Shown piece by piece: positions 36,853 through 48,899 of a stretch of 64,000 nucleotides of DNA (the stretch's first letter is position 1; every line of letters begins with the position of its first letter). The position numbers were made by a program, and so were the translations under genes. The DNA comes from Mucidula mucida (taxonomy: Eukaryota; Basidiomycota; Agaricomycetes; Agaricales; Physalacriaceae), in assembly GCA_015501055.1 (NCBI GenBank), contig JADNYV010000199.1:1-64000 (forward strand). The letters run 5' to 3'. The notes below the pieces were generated by a model. The model was not told where the DNA came from, made no database searches, and worked only from the letters and a program-made list of their open reading frames with translations.

Positions 36853-37964
36853 CTATTCATCGTGAAAAACAGGGATCGGTCTGCGCACCGATAGATACTT
36901 GATGGGCGTTGGTGCAATCGTGATCGACTGGGACAGCGATTCAGGTTCCGGCGTATCCTCCCGATTCATGTCAAAACCGCGATTACGCGGCGATGGAGAC
37001 CGCTCTGGGACAGGTGGCGGTGGCATCGCGTTCCACGACTTCGTTAGGCGGCGCTTCGTTCGTGACCGCTGCTCCATATCTTCGACCTCCGAGTGCGCGC
37101 GCTTCAACTTCTCCGGCGCCCTGAGCGTATATCTTTGAGAAGAAGCAGCCGGAGTTGGTGGAGGAGTCATGAATCGCATTGTCTCAGTATGGAACGCGTC
37201 GTCAAGATCACAAGCGAGCCCATCGGGAACAGAGGCGTCATATGGGATGCACGAGCGTTTGGGTATGAGGCGCATCACAGCCGACGTGGGCTGTGGACTG
37301 GGCGGACTGGAACGGGGACCTACAGCAATCGTTAAAGTTGAACAAAGCTATAGAGACAAGGCTCACTGGGCGACTTGGGCGAAAATGGGGGTCTGACATA
37401 TAATGCCAATGGCCATTTAATGCCTACGAATCGAGTTTAAAACTGATAATGACTTGGAAGATGTCGAACTTGCCTGGTGTTTTAGGTCTTCGAGAGCTGC
37501 CATTAGGCGTGCTTGGCGAAGCGGAAGGGAAAGCATCGGCACGTACGTCCATCTTCGAGCCCGACGATGCTATGATCGGCACCTTAGTTGGCGACGGCGA
37601 CATGATAAGTGATCCCGGAGAAAAGGTCGTCGAGCAAGCGCTAGCCCGTGCGTCAACTGTGATTCGTCTTATCAATAATCGCCAACCCAAACGTGCGAGT
37701 TTGACTTACCATTGACAGGCGGCGGCGCATTTAAGACTAAATTGTCTATCATGATGTGGTTAAGGAAGAGATCAGTCAGCGTGATGAAAATAACTAACCT
37801 ATGCGTGAGTTCGGAAGTCCATCCGAGAAAGGCTCGTCCTGCACGTCCTCTTCGTCCAAGTAGGCTTCCAGATAATGTTGCAGGGAGTGACGTCTTGACC
37901 GTACAGATGCTAGTTGTATCTGAGAATCCGTGTGAGATGAGTCGATGTCGCAGTTCCGAGGCAT
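36853..37964 (-). CDS. Ser/Pro-rich hypothetical protein
   Basis: Exons join from ATG 37964 (MPRNCDIDSSHTDSQ) through ALDEED-type acidic sequence, a Ser/Pro block (SLIMSPSPTKVPIIASSG, PSTPNGSSRRPKTPG), and a last exon ending at 36853. That last exon contains MRFMTPPPTPAASSQ, a basic stretch RSRTKRRLTKSW and many SP/TP sites. Low complexity, SP/TP motifs and a basic cluster suggest an intrinsically disordered nuclear protein, possibly a CDK target. No family is recognised. A relic of the basic region exists at 51770–51861. Confidence 0.5.
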
Positions 37965-38558
37965 TGTGAGACGCTGTCGTGGTTATGGAAGGTTGTGAAG
38001 GTAGGTCTCCACCGTGTGGATTTGTACCCTCTGCGTAACAAAGGATACTTGATGGAACAATAAGCCATCAATGTGACTGGCCCAAACCGGTCAGATTTTG
38101 TGGACCACAACAAGAGACAGAAGACCCGCCGGTAGTAGCAACGATGATAGAACAACAAGAGATCGTCGAAGATGTCGAACCAATGTAACTGTTCCAGGCG
38201 AGAGCTAAATTACTGTTTGTCCTGAAAACGTTTTCTGGGCAAAGTGGAGCCAGGAGGATTGGCCTGTGCTCGAAGACTACAAGTGTCTTCGAAGCGAGAT
38301 GTTTTGTGAGTTCGGAAGGGCAAGAAGCAGACAAAGAAGCTGGCCGGGACGACCGGATTACCGGTCCGAGCACCATCTTCCGTACTACTCGCTCTCCTGC
38401 GCCTTCCTGTCAATTCTTGACCTTTACTCTTGTTTTCCCGCTAATTTGCCTTTAGTCCGAGTTCTGCTGGTCTGCCGAACGATGTTTACGGAGACAAAGG
38501 TCGGCAACTGTCATAGTCATCCATCTAGAAATTGACCATTGTGTGCCCGTCTAGACTA
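37965..38558. promoter_or_regulatory. Divergent intergenic region
   Basis: This stretch separates the minus-strand Ser/Pro-rich gene from the plus-strand F-box gene. No gene-like frame was seen. Confidence 0.35.
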
Positions 38559-40134
38559 TGAATGTATTTGACGCGCCTTGTGTCCATTGCGGCGCCACGC
38601 CCACTCTCAAATTTGGCAACCCAAGCGCGCCGAACGCGTCGAAGCGCTTTTGAAAACGAATGGTGTTCCCCAGGATGTGGAGAGGCTTGCACTGGAAGAA
38701 CGTGCGCGCGACGCTCCTCCTGCGCTTCTGCAGTACGACGCCAGAATCGCTGCCTTGAACCAAGAGCTGGATCTGGTCGTATCCGAACGCGCCAAGCTTC
38801 AGAGACACTACCAGGACGCCAAAACTCTCCTACATCCCATCCGCACCCTCCCCTCCGACCTTCTTCGCGAGGTGTTCAGCTGGTGTAGTCCGACGTGGGA
38901 AGAGCTTGCCGAGAACTTGAAAAAGGAGACCTTAAACCATTCCTCCTTGAATGCCTCCAACGCCCCATGGTCACTTTCGCAGGTCTCAACAGGCTGGCGG
39001 ACAGTAGCGCTCTCTTCACCGCTATTATGGAGCACCGTTGCTTTCACTGTCCCAGATTCCTCCATGAAAACCACCAAGCTCGGCAAATTAGGCTTCAATC
39101 TTGCCTTATTACTTTCCCGCTCGAAGAATGCCGACCTTCATGTCGTACTTGACTGTCCTCCGGATAAACTCAAGCCGATCCCTTTTGCTGTGAGCATTCC
39201 ATTGCAGATCAGTACATCAAGATGGAAACGCTTGCTTTATCATGACAATCCTGTTCTAGAACGTGTCTTGTTGGACATGAACTTTGACAGGCTCCGGGTC
39301 GTAGACGTTCGGTGCAGTCAAACGACAGAAGCTTCAAAAGTGGCTCTATTGCGGTATGCGCCACAGCTTCGGGAGGTCTCCATACTGGATGGCGGGCCCA
39401 CAGTTTTACGGAAGATTGCGTGGGGTAATATCTTGGAGTTCGAGTGCAACGCTCCACTCTTGGAAGCCGATATCAAGATATTGACGCTCATGACGAATCT
39501 TGTCTGGTTACGTCTGGACGACCTGGACGCCACCACACCCACATGCCCACATGCATCCATACCACTTCCAAAACTCTTGGATCTCACTCTTGATTCAAAC
39601 TGCTTTTCCACCCTCTTTCGATTCGCGGCCGCCTTCGACGCGCCTCTTCTCAGATCCATTTATCTGTTCTATGATGATTCGGAACAAATTCCCCCGGCGG
39701 CTCTCGCGTCGTTGGAAGTGCCAGAATTCATGCCTCGAGTTAGCGCGCTCGGCCTCTCGCTGCCGCTCTTGCCCAGGGTAAGCAATACGCTTGCGGTCTG
39801 GCTGCGCAATGCTCTCGTCCTCGATACACTTGAGGTCTGGTGCACTACCAAAGAGGTCGCTGACGGGACACTATTTGACGCGCTCGCCGTGAAGCCCGGT
39901 AATGACGCGGACAGCGTGCTTTTGCCAAAGTTGACCAGTCTAGCAATCCACACCGATGAGGAGAAGGCGTTGAATGACGAGGAGAAGTCTTTGAATGACG
40001 AGGTGAAGCGCCTCATTGTTTCCATTATGCAGACACGTGCGGTCGCAACGGATGACAGAATTGCTATCCTCGAGGAAGTAACGGTGGATGATGAGATTCT
40101 AGGTGTACCGGCCAATCCCATACACGCTGCTTGA
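38559..40134 (+). CDS. F-box / leucine-rich protein
   Basis: This is a typical mushroom F-box protein of about 520 residues. A coiled-coil (ARIAALNQELDLVVSERA) leads into the F-box core IRTLPSDLLREVFSWC with WSLSQVSTGWRTVALSSPLLW. A long region of irregular leucine-rich repeats follows. A 15-bp repeat unit (DEEKxLN) occurs near 39957–40005. The N-terminus is unclear: the ATG at 38559 gives the expected PCVHCGA start, but it is in a different frame from the body. The body frame itself has a stop at 38569–38571 and no early ATG. Either two bases are missing or an exon is undetected. The body is otherwise open and intact. Confidence 0.8.
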
Positions 40135-41027
40135 AGAGACTTATACGCTGCGTCGCTATAATGTGAGTGCTAGATGCGGACACGAGCTCACTGCGTTCTT
40201 AATGTCAATGATTCATCAGCAGGCGACACTCTTCGCCGGAAGCAGATTCAACCGTAGTTCGACAGATGACTGTATCAGCGATGGGGGGCGTGAAAATGGT
40301 ATGCCAACCTGGGTCGCTCTCCGACATGAAGGACATCGAGCGTATCCCACGAGTCGCGTATGTCTGAAAAAACGACTGCTTCTGACTTGCGGAGGCTCTA
40401 CCTACTGGGTAAATATGTGCGCATCGAGTAGAAGGCGAGGCAATAAGAGAACTTGACAGTGACTTTCTTGCGGCGCAAGTCGAACTATTATGCCGCAGGC
40501 AGAATTTCTCTCCCTAGATACACTTCTTCTCTCATCGAGGTTCTCATATGCAAACTCGAACAGTTGCTTTTATTGCTTCGGTTTTCCCGAAGACCACCGG
40601 AAAGCTTAGGCTGAGATATTTGCAGCCTGAGCCACAAATACCACTTTTTGCCCTTTTCCTCTTCATCCGCTTCAGTTGCTTGACGGTTACGATCATGGAG
40701 ATCGCGGTACCACACAGATGTCAACGGCGTGTCGAACTTCTAAAGACTACGAGAAAGTCATACATGACGCGAACATGGCGTAGCATAACCCACAAAATGC
40801 CGTTAATAACACGCACCGCACACGTTCACGTCAAAAGGTTGGTTGTTTACAATTTGGGATTGTTATCACATTTGTGTCTATACCGGCCAGCTCGGTATAG
40901 AGCGTCTACAGAGGAAGTCTAGAGTACAATAATATGACACCTATTAGTATACTGGATACCAATACACCGACCGAATACAAGGAAACATGTTTCCACCAGG
41001 GAAGAGATACGACCGCGACCAGCGACG
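40135..41027. other. Intergenic, nothing recognised
   Basis: About 0.9 kb lies between the convergent F-box gene and the secreted barrel protein. Short frames only. Confidence 0.4.
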
Positions 41028-41483
41028 TTATATGTACCACCAGTTGACCTGCATCCGACCAACATCCTGGTTGGCCAAACCGGAGAAGGCCGACGGAGAC
41101 AAGTCAATGTCATGGTGCCCGCAGCCGGGGCATAGATCGACGACTGTAGCGTCGATGTAGTTGTTGCCGTCTACAAGAGATCAGCAGCGTGCAAGGTGAA
41201 GGAAGACCTCGACTACATTGAACACCTATATGTCTCCAGCAGTTCTTGCCGCCGAGATAGTGTGCAGAGGAAAGCGCGACGACGTAGTCTGAATTTTGAC
41301 TGGGCGCGCCGCATGCGCCGAGGCCGCCGTTGGGTGTGTACCACGTCGCTATAGGTTCGAATAAGCGGAGACTTGGGAATATCAAGAGCAAGACTAACCA
41401 TCACCACTCCATGACGCAAACACGAGGGTAACGAGGGAGGCGAAGGCGGCGAGAGTAGCAAGTCTGAAAAGCGATAAAGCCAT
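41028..41483 (-). CDS. Secreted double-psi beta-barrel (RlpA/barwin-like) protein
   Basis: This is a 116-residue secreted protein of the RlpA-like / expansin-related double-psi beta-barrel class, found widely in basidiomycetes and linked to cell-wall remodelling. Exons are 41483–41399, 41348–41226 and 41170–41028, and their lengths sum to a whole number of codons. A signal peptide (MALSLFRLATLAAFASLV) precedes the mature motif ATWYTPNGGLGACG. The barrel motifs NSDYVVALSSAHY, NCWRHI, and IDATVVDLCPGCGHHDIDLS follow. It ends with ANQDVGRMQVNWWYI. Four cysteines fit the usual two disulfides. It is the best-resolved small gene in the window. Confidence 0.88.
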
Positions 41484-43135
41484 AGGTGCGATGGATTATA
41501 GTGGTGTAGGGATAGAGGTATTAGATGACTTAGATACGAGATTTGCGGGAGGGATGTGATTAGCTATGAGGGTGATTTGTTCGCAAGGGCCAGACGAGGA
41601 AAGAGAATCGCAAGTCGGTGACCCATCCTCATCCTCATTTAGCCCTTTATATACGCCTCGAAACACTCCCAGGCACGTCCCGTAATGTGGCCCATCGGAG
41701 GGCGTACATAATCGAGGAACACGGAAGGAACGAGGGTGGCAATGCACAAAGAAAGGCGAGGACTATTCCGGCCGAAAACGAAATGGCCGGATGTGATTAT
41801 TTTTGATTGCTTGCAGACGGATGGACATGCATGGTTACGGCGTGATCCTGAAAGATGCTGCGGACCGACGTTTATGCCAGACAGACATATGTTCGGCGCG
41901 CCCACGGAGATGAAACAATCATCGGATGGTCGATGATAATCAGTAAATTAAAGCGTGGTAAACATGAGCTTTAAGTGAAAGGGCATGAGTCTAAGTCATG
42001 ACAGTGTGCGAAGACATACCACTTTCAATGAAAGACTACATGTTCTTTCGCGAAGGCCATACGAGGACGCAGCTCAAAAAGCGTTCTAGTTCCGCCATCC
42101 CGAAGAAACGACGTCCAGTATTTGGTTACGGATGGAATGACACAGCATCCCGCAAATAAGATGAATTGCCGTGTCGTTCGTCATGTCCACTTGGGTCCAA
42201 ACAGATGTCAAAACCCGGAATCCCCAAAGAAAACCCCAGAAATTTGCGAGGTAAAACCACGTGTTTTCCACCCTAAATCCGATCAGTGCGAGTCATCCCA
42301 AGAGAGTTGAAACTGGGGTGCTCGCGTTTACGAAGACATGACGCGAAGGGCGATGTGACAATCGATGGATCGAAACTGGCATCAGGGAATGAAAGAGAGC
42401 TGTTATCGGAATCATGATCTAGAATACTCCCACAAATGACTTGAAGAAGTTCAAGAGTCAAAGCAAGAGAAATGGGAAGGTTCTCGGACAGCTTTCACGA
42501 TGAACCGCGCGTCTATGTAACGAACGGGAGAGAGAATGAGCCGTCAATGGTATAATAAGCAAATCATGCACAACGCCGCATTTACCGGTCGAAGACACGC
42601 GACTTCAACCCGTAGTAGGTTAGCGTTCAATCGGCCAACCTGAATATGCGCCTGAAGCAGGCCTGAAGTAATGTCAGTCTTCGTTACAATTATCCTTAGT
42701 CATCACACACGGCGAACTAAATTAAAACATACCTAATGTCGTTCATTGAAGCGGACGGGGGCGGGTATCGATCCGCCTGCCGTTTGGACAAGGCGGCAAA
42801 CATGTGGGGTATTTCTTCAGGGTTCCTGCGACTTTTACGATGGCCTTCGAACGAGCGACGGAGAAATTATACAGCATGTTGAAGAAGTACAGAATACAGA
42901 GAAGTACATCTAGATGTATGCATGAGAAGGGCCTGCATGAAGAGGCTAGAAGGACCATGGGACAAATGATATACTCACCTATGTATGCCTGGCTAGGGGC
43001 GTCGTTGAGTAGGCATACCAAGAGAGATACAGCGCAGATAAGCAGTAAGCTCGCAGTCGAAAGCAAGGGCGACAGTCCAGGTAAAACTGGTGAATTCAGT
43101 CAGTAAAAAATGCTAACCACGGATACAACTCACAA
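41484..43135. other. Long intergenic region
   Basis: A minus-strand frame at 42743–43066 has a hydrophobic stretch (ASLLLICAVSLLVCLL) followed by a GTGAGT. It could be a signal-peptide exon, but no downstream exon was found. A palindrome (ggcgggtatcgatccgcc) lies near 42767. Nothing else is seen. Confidence 0.3.
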
Positions 43136-43510
43136 TTAATCCATCTTGGAGAGCTCTATTTCGGCCTTGAGGAAGTCTGCCACCAACGGCCAGTCTTCCT
43201 CAATCGCCTGGATGGGGGAGACACCCTCCTTGTTGACGCGGTCAATCACTGCGCCGTGCCCCAGCAGCCACCGGGCAGTGTCCACGTTTTCGACGACGTA
43301 TATCGGCGTGTCGCCATCGTCGTCCGCAATGTTCAGGTCTCCGCCATGCAGCAATAGCAATTCGAGGACATCGATATGGCCGTAGGACGCTGCAGCGTGA
43401 ATGGGAGTATACGTATTTTCATCAAAGGCGTTGGGCGATATGCCGGACTCGACAAGCTCGCTCACTCGTCCGAGGTCGCCGTCGCTGGCAGCGATCCAGA
43501 TGTTGGCCAT
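43136..43510 (-). CDS. Small ankyrin-repeat protein
   Basis: This is an intronless protein of 124 residues made of about three ankyrin repeats: WIAASDGDLGRVSELVESG, YTPIHAAASYGHIDVLELLL and a divergent third with ARWLLGHGAVID. Ankyrin repeats bind other proteins. Small stand-alone ankyrin proteins of this type occur across fungi. The start MANIWIAASDG is chosen because the repeat begins at once; upstream in-frame codons look like leader sequence. Only 111 bp separate it from the divergent gene at 43622, so a shared promoter is likely. Confidence 0.8.
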   Translation of the reverse strand: MANIWIAASDGDLGRVSELVESGISPNAFDENTYTPIHAAASYGHIDVLELLLLHGGDLNIADDDGDTPIYVVENVDTARWLLGHGAVIDRVNKEGVSPIQAIEEDWPLVADFLKAEIELSKMD

Positions 43511-43621
43511 CGTTGGCGGCAGGAGAAAAGCAAATCGACCACGTGCTGCACTTCCCGTTTGGGACGTTTCCCCTAACGACAGCTTGAACGCGACCACCAT
43601 CGCCACTTCCCGTGTACTGAC

Positions 43622-45069
43622 ATGGCGCGTAGTAAGGTCAGTGTTGTCTCGTTCAATCATCTGTACGTACCTGACTACCCGGTGTCTCTAGATTCTATAC
43701 TCACAACCGGCCCTCAATGCTCTTCCTGTCGAACTCAAACTCATGATAATCGACGAGCTGAAGAACATAGACACAGAGGCGGGTCTTTATATGCGCGAAA
43801 TATGGCCCGAAATCGCGTCATTGATATTCAGTCGTCTCATAGACCAATACTCCATCAGCGACGAGGCCGAAGGACAAGGCGAGAAGGAAATCAGAGACCT
43901 TTACCAGCATATGCAGGCGTTTCCAGAGATTAAATCTGCGACAAAATCTTTCTACCTCATAAAGTTCTCTGCTCCAGAGTCAAACCAAGCCGGTGCTCTT
44001 CTTTGCCCGCTGCTAGCGACATTTACCACCCTCTCTCGTCTCGAGTTTCACGAGCTTGACTTTGACATTCTCCAACCACCAGAGCTCGGCGATGTCATGG
44101 CGTCTATCTCTACCTTGAAAGAACTCAACGTGAGGGCTTGCAAGCTCACGTTGGCCCATTTATATGCAGTCTTCAATTCCACAATTGCCGGATTGGAGAC
44201 GATGAATCTCTCCGATTTACACGTCGGTGACTTTGAGGCTACCTCAACGACGGACGTGGACGTCGACTTGTATCGACAGCCAGATGTCCTCAATACGGTG
44301 AACATACCAAAATATACTGGGATAGTCCGTGTCAAGGAACTGATACTGAGGATGATGTCGAGAGACGACTATCTCCTCATGGACCTTCTGTCCACATCCC
44401 ACGTCTCCCTCGACGTCCAGGCATTCAACGTGGGATCTGTGGCAGAAATCACGCAGGCCTTCTCTCTCCGCCTCGGTCGATTTCTAGAACAGACGCGTTC
44501 TACCATGCAGACACTCAGCATTCGCGAGAGTAATAGCAGTAAGTCACCTTACAATCGATAACATTCAACTGACCCTTTTCTCAGTGTTCGGCTCTAATCC
44601 CTTTCTCTCACCCATTGACATGCCCCATTTATCCACCTTCAACTGTCAGACCTTCGTCGCGCCCAGCGGACGTCCTCAACCCATCCTCAAATGGTTTGGA
44701 GACACGCTCGCCGCGCTGCCCATGCGCTCGAAGCTGGAGGAAGTATCAATCGACGTCGTCATCTTGGAATACGACCATCTCAAAACAAAACTGCCTACAG
44801 ACCAGAACCCCTTATGGTCTTCGCTGGACGATGCACTGGCAAGCAGAAAATTGGATCTGACCAAAGTGTCGGTCAATGTGCTTATAAAATCGCCCTTCAA
44901 GGAGCCAGGGGAGGGAAAGCGTGCTGAGGTGTGGGTCAGAGATACATTTGGACTGGATAAATGGGTGATTGTGGTGTGTCTGCCCAAGATGCGTGATAAG
45001 TATTTCCCCGGGATGTCGTTCGAGCCCGAGAGCGTGAACGCTGAAGAACCGAACGCGACTGGTACATAG
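43622..45069 (+). CDS. F-box-like / leucine-rich hypothetical protein
   Basis: This is a 448-residue protein from exons 43622–43636, 43692–44538 and 44585–45069. The tiny first exon encodes MARSK. The second opens ALNALPVELKLMIIDEL, an F-box-like helix. The body has leucine-rich segments (LSRLEFHELDFDILQPPEL, LKELNVRACKLTLAHL). The second splice rebuilds a Met codon across the junction, and the frame stays open to 45069. The role is unknown; by architecture it may be a ubiquitin-ligase receptor. Confidence 0.75.
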
Positions 45070-45584
45070 GCTAGTATCCCAGGTTGTGGTCTTACTGTCA
45101 TACTACCACGTCGTAAGTGCAAGTACTCACAATATCCACACTGTCCTCTGGAATGGAATGGAAATTACAATATTCTGCACCCAAGTTGCTGGATGACTTT
45201 TTTTCCCTTTCTTCCAGGAAAGACCAGAAGGTTCCGGCATCGGACCTGGAGAAGAGCCAGAACGGTGTTAAAAGAACATCACGACTAACGTGTTCGCAGC
45301 CGACGATGAGCGAGCGTTGGACGTTGGACGTTTGAACTTGCATCCTTAGCCCCTAACCAATCAACACCACCGGACCGGATATCCGCGCCATTTCTGTTCA
45401 AAACACTTTCATCTTTAAACTCATCTCTTACATCCCTTGGATGCTCAAATTCGTTTTAACGGTCGTCTTGGTGTTGCTAGAGGTATGTCTCTGTACCATA
45501 AGATTTAAATCGAGGCTACGAAGATGACGGGATCTCCTTTGAACCAGGACAGCGAAATCCTGAGGAGAAAACAAACCCGGGTTC
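45070..45584. other. 3' flank between convergent genes
   Basis: It includes the downstream region of DUF6535 copy 3. The string aggacagcgaaatc (45546) is shared with the region below copy 4 (60723), consistent with a common 3' UTR. No gene is called. Confidence 0.35.
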
Positions 45585-48453
45585 TTATCTCGCCTCGGCG
45601 TCATCGTTAGGCGGAGAACGTCGAAGAAGACGACGAAGCATGTTTTGGGACTGCATGTAAGTCTAACATTCAGCATGATGGCACCACAAGACAGGAAAAG
45701 GTAATCTGACCTGTCTAGCAATGAGCTCGTCGATGACTCTTTTCGCCTCCTTCATGTTCAGCCTGTATTCGTCCCACCAGTAATCAGGCATAAAATCCGG
45801 TAAATACTCTTCCAAGGATGCTCTGCATTTCTGCAAGACGTCGCGGTCCCACTGCGATCGCGAACCAAAGAAAAGCGAAAGGTCGTCTCTAACCTGCGCT
45901 ACACTCGCCGGGGCGCGCAAGCCCCCTTGAAACGTGAAAATAGACACAATGATAGCGCTATTTTCAGAAAGGTAGTCAAACCACCGCGCGTCCTCTGAAC
46001 CCATGCTCTGTGACTCGAAGCTAGCGCGAATGACAGAAGCACAGAGTGATAGAACAGGGGCAGCATGATTCACACTGTGACCACTCCAGAGCCAATGTCC
46101 AACGTGTTCGAGTTCGTTTAGCGCCTTAAACATGTCCAAATTGATCAGACCAAGAATGATGTCAGTTCGTGCACTGCGAGACATCCCTGGCGTCCAGCAG
46201 TAGAGAAATGAAAGGGATGCAAGAAGAACTGCTGTTGGCCCATACTTGGTTTGAAACACGGTCCTCTGTTGTAAGAATGTGCCGGCCGCCACACAAATGG
46301 CGTCTTGGTCTTTACGAGTGACGGATCCGGCGTGCAGGTCGGAGATGAGCTGTGTCCATGCCCCAATAACAACGTTAGGGCTGTCTCCCACCACCTCGTG
46401 CAAATCGAAAGCATTCACAAGCAAAAGAAGTCTTTCCACCTGAAAAGAATCGGACGGATTCCTCTCGTTATTGTCATATGGCCATAGAAGAGACCAGACA
46501 AAGTGCTCACTGGTACAGAGCGCATTCTTGAAAGGGATGGGAAGCGTGTATCTGTCATATTGAGTTGAACGGCCCAACTGGTTCCTGAAAACACGTCTTC
46601 CCAGCTCTTCAAAAACAAACCCTTTGCGGATCAGATCAGACTGGCCAGGATTGGAGTCTATCCTGGAGCGCGAGGAGACTGCTTCCAGGAGATTCTCCCA
46701 GACAATGGGCAGTAATTCTGTCTGGCTATAGTGTGGTTCCGATATAATACGGCCCAATAATGCACAAGCCATCTCACTGATCTTGCACGCATGAGAAGCA
46801 AAAATGTCCCCTTCTGAAGTATTTGTGATTTTCCACAGGAAAGCAATGGCTGTTACTTCCCATCCCAGTGCAGGCGCTGAGAAGGATCGGCCCATAGCCG
46901 ATGCATTTTCATGGAGCTGGAGAAGATGAGACCAATGCCAGTGCTGCCTATACAGCGAAGCACGGAACAATCGTTCTAGCAAGTCTGCCTTTTGGGCATA
47001 GATGCGAGTACCAGTGGGGGACTCAAAGAAGCAATCAGAAATCATGAGAAAAGAGGCGCGCTCTATTGCATCCGCACTGGGACTTTGGGAACGGAGTGTG
47101 TCAAGAATTAATCCTGACTGGCGGGAAAGTCCGCCAACGGCTTGCTCAACAGTACGGCGAACAGTTGGATTGGCTGAATTGCTGAGGAGCCAGAGAAAAG
47201 TATGTGCCTCCAAATTGAGCTCATTGCCACTTCGACGTTGTTCTTCATCTCGCAATGTCTGATAGACCAAATCATCATTCCGAAGTACATACTTGCGCAC
47301 GACGAAAAGGAGCCAATGGATGATACCGGCGAGGGGTGTGCGGTATGGGCATTGAATGTGAAACAATGGCCAGACTGCTGTGCCTATGTAGCCAGCAAAG
47401 ACGAGTACGCTCGCACTCCCTACAATGCCAGCAATAGAGCGGCGAAGAGGAACAAGGAAAAGCGTGAGACCGACAAAGAATACGGCCAAGGAGAGATGCA
47501 TTAACACGGGGAGGATGCCGATGAGTGCTGGGACATGCCACTCCTGGAGACCCATGAACCGAAACTGACGGATGAGGCTTCGTTGCCGCACTGTCCCGGA
47601 CGTCAGTGACATATATTGGCGAAGCCATTGCTTGATAAGCACGGCGAAGAGAGCGGCGGCGAGGCTCAACGTCAGACTTGTAAACCAAAGTCCGTTCACC
47701 CAGACGTCGATTGGAGCGGGAGTAAAGTCGGCAGACGTTGGAGGAACAGAATCTGCGGAGGTCCCGTTCATCTGCGCACGCTGAAGCGCCGCGATTTCGC
47801 GTAAGAGCAAAGTGGATTCGGTTGCCCGATCGGGCTGCAGAGATTGGGATGTTTGGGCAACGAATGTAGTAAGGACCGCGGAGAAGAGACCGGCCTATAT
47901 ACAATGGCTGAAATCAGGACCAGTGGAGTCATCACACAACCACGTACAAAGACCAGGAGCACATCTAGGCCCTCCCTTGCTTCATCTGTCATGTAGGCAT
48001 CGTACTTCCTAGACTCCTCCAAGTAGACCCGATATACACGAGCATTTTCCGAAGCCTCTTGATAGATAGGATCTGGAGGGAAACGGGTCTCGTAATCGTC
48101 GTCGTCGTAGTCTGTTCCCAAAGTGTTGAATGCACAGACTAAGCAAGACCAGTAGAAAACATACTCGGATTAAAGTTCGGAGGTGCGCCGGACTGGGGTA
48201 TACCAAAGAATGTCTCCTTTCGACCTGGCTGTTGCGGCACATCATGACGAGACGCGCTTGTCTGCTGTCGGTGCAATGGGGCCGCCTCATTCTCGTTGTC
48301 GATTCCCTCGGGGGGCTCAGACACGGCAGCAGAAATCGACGCGTTATCAGTTGCTCTTAAGCATTCAGAGCTAGAAACCGAGTGGCCTTCTTCCGATGCT
48401 CTTGAGCGGGCGGCTCCGTCAGAGCGTCGAGCTGAGCGGTCCTCCTCTGACAT
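45585..48453 (-). CDS. DUF6535 membrane protein, copy 3
   Basis: This is the cleanest copy. Exons are 48453–48165, 48111–47948, 47894–45711 and 45650–45585, about 900 residues, with all phases consistent. The acidic N-terminal tail (MSEEDRSARRSDGAARS) precedes ETFFGIPQSG, then YETRFPPDPIYQEAS and LQPDRATESTLLL. Three membrane segments follow (VNGLWFTSLTLSLAAALFAV, ILPVLMHLSLAVFFVGLTLF, and one at IVGSASVLVFAGY). The soluble domain contains repeated Leu/Trp-rich helices, and the last exon reads NMLRRLLRRSP. An upstream in-frame ATG exists, but homology supports the MSEED start or one exon before it. Function is unknown for the family. Confidence 0.85.
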
Positions 48454-48535
48454 CCGTTCGTCCTTGTCTACGGCAAAAACAGAGAGCTGATGGACGGGTA
48501 TAATCCCAATTTCGAAATCTTTTTCAATTGGCGAT

Positions 48536-48592
48536 GCCTGACGCGATGAGATATCCGCGAGATGGATGGTGGTGGTAGGTAAAGTGATCGAC
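48536..48592 (-). promoter_or_regulatory. Conserved 5' element of DUF6535 copy 3
   Basis: Read on the minus strand, this gives TCACTTTACC, then ACCACCACCATCCATCTCGC, then ATCTCATCGCGTCAGGC. The match to copy 2 (8496–8570) is close and to copy 1 (5185–5220) partial. Confidence 0.45.
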
Positions 48593-48899
48593 GATGTAAG
48601 CGATACAATTACATACACAAGTTTCATCAAAACTAGATTCACCAATGCACGCACAAGAAATCAATTATGCTACAGTCCAGTAAGTATATGTATCACCATC
48701 CGTAAAGCAGTCACAATGGTACACCTGGAGCTTGACCATTGGGTAGGTACATGCTCCTCCATAGGAAGCGTGTTCTCGGTCAATCGCGCAAGGACTCCCA
48801 AACCCACCTCCCCGCCCAACCTATCAGGGAAAGGAAACACTATATCCGTCTCGCTAATCGTCACCGCTGGGATCCTGAGACGTACTAGCCGGTAGGTCG

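Noticed and set aside
40548..40922. A 124-codon frame beyond the F-box gene
   Set aside because: The composition is irregular, with no promoter or homology.
42760..42800. A tRNA-like T-arm (ggcgggtatcgatccgcc)
   Set aside because: The loop lacks the TTC of a true T-loop, and no acceptor or anticodon stems pair around it.
45117..45343. A minus-strand frame of 81 codons ending at a GTGAGT donor
   Set aside because: The only downstream exon that fits is antisense to the end of the F-box-like gene, and no homology is recognised.
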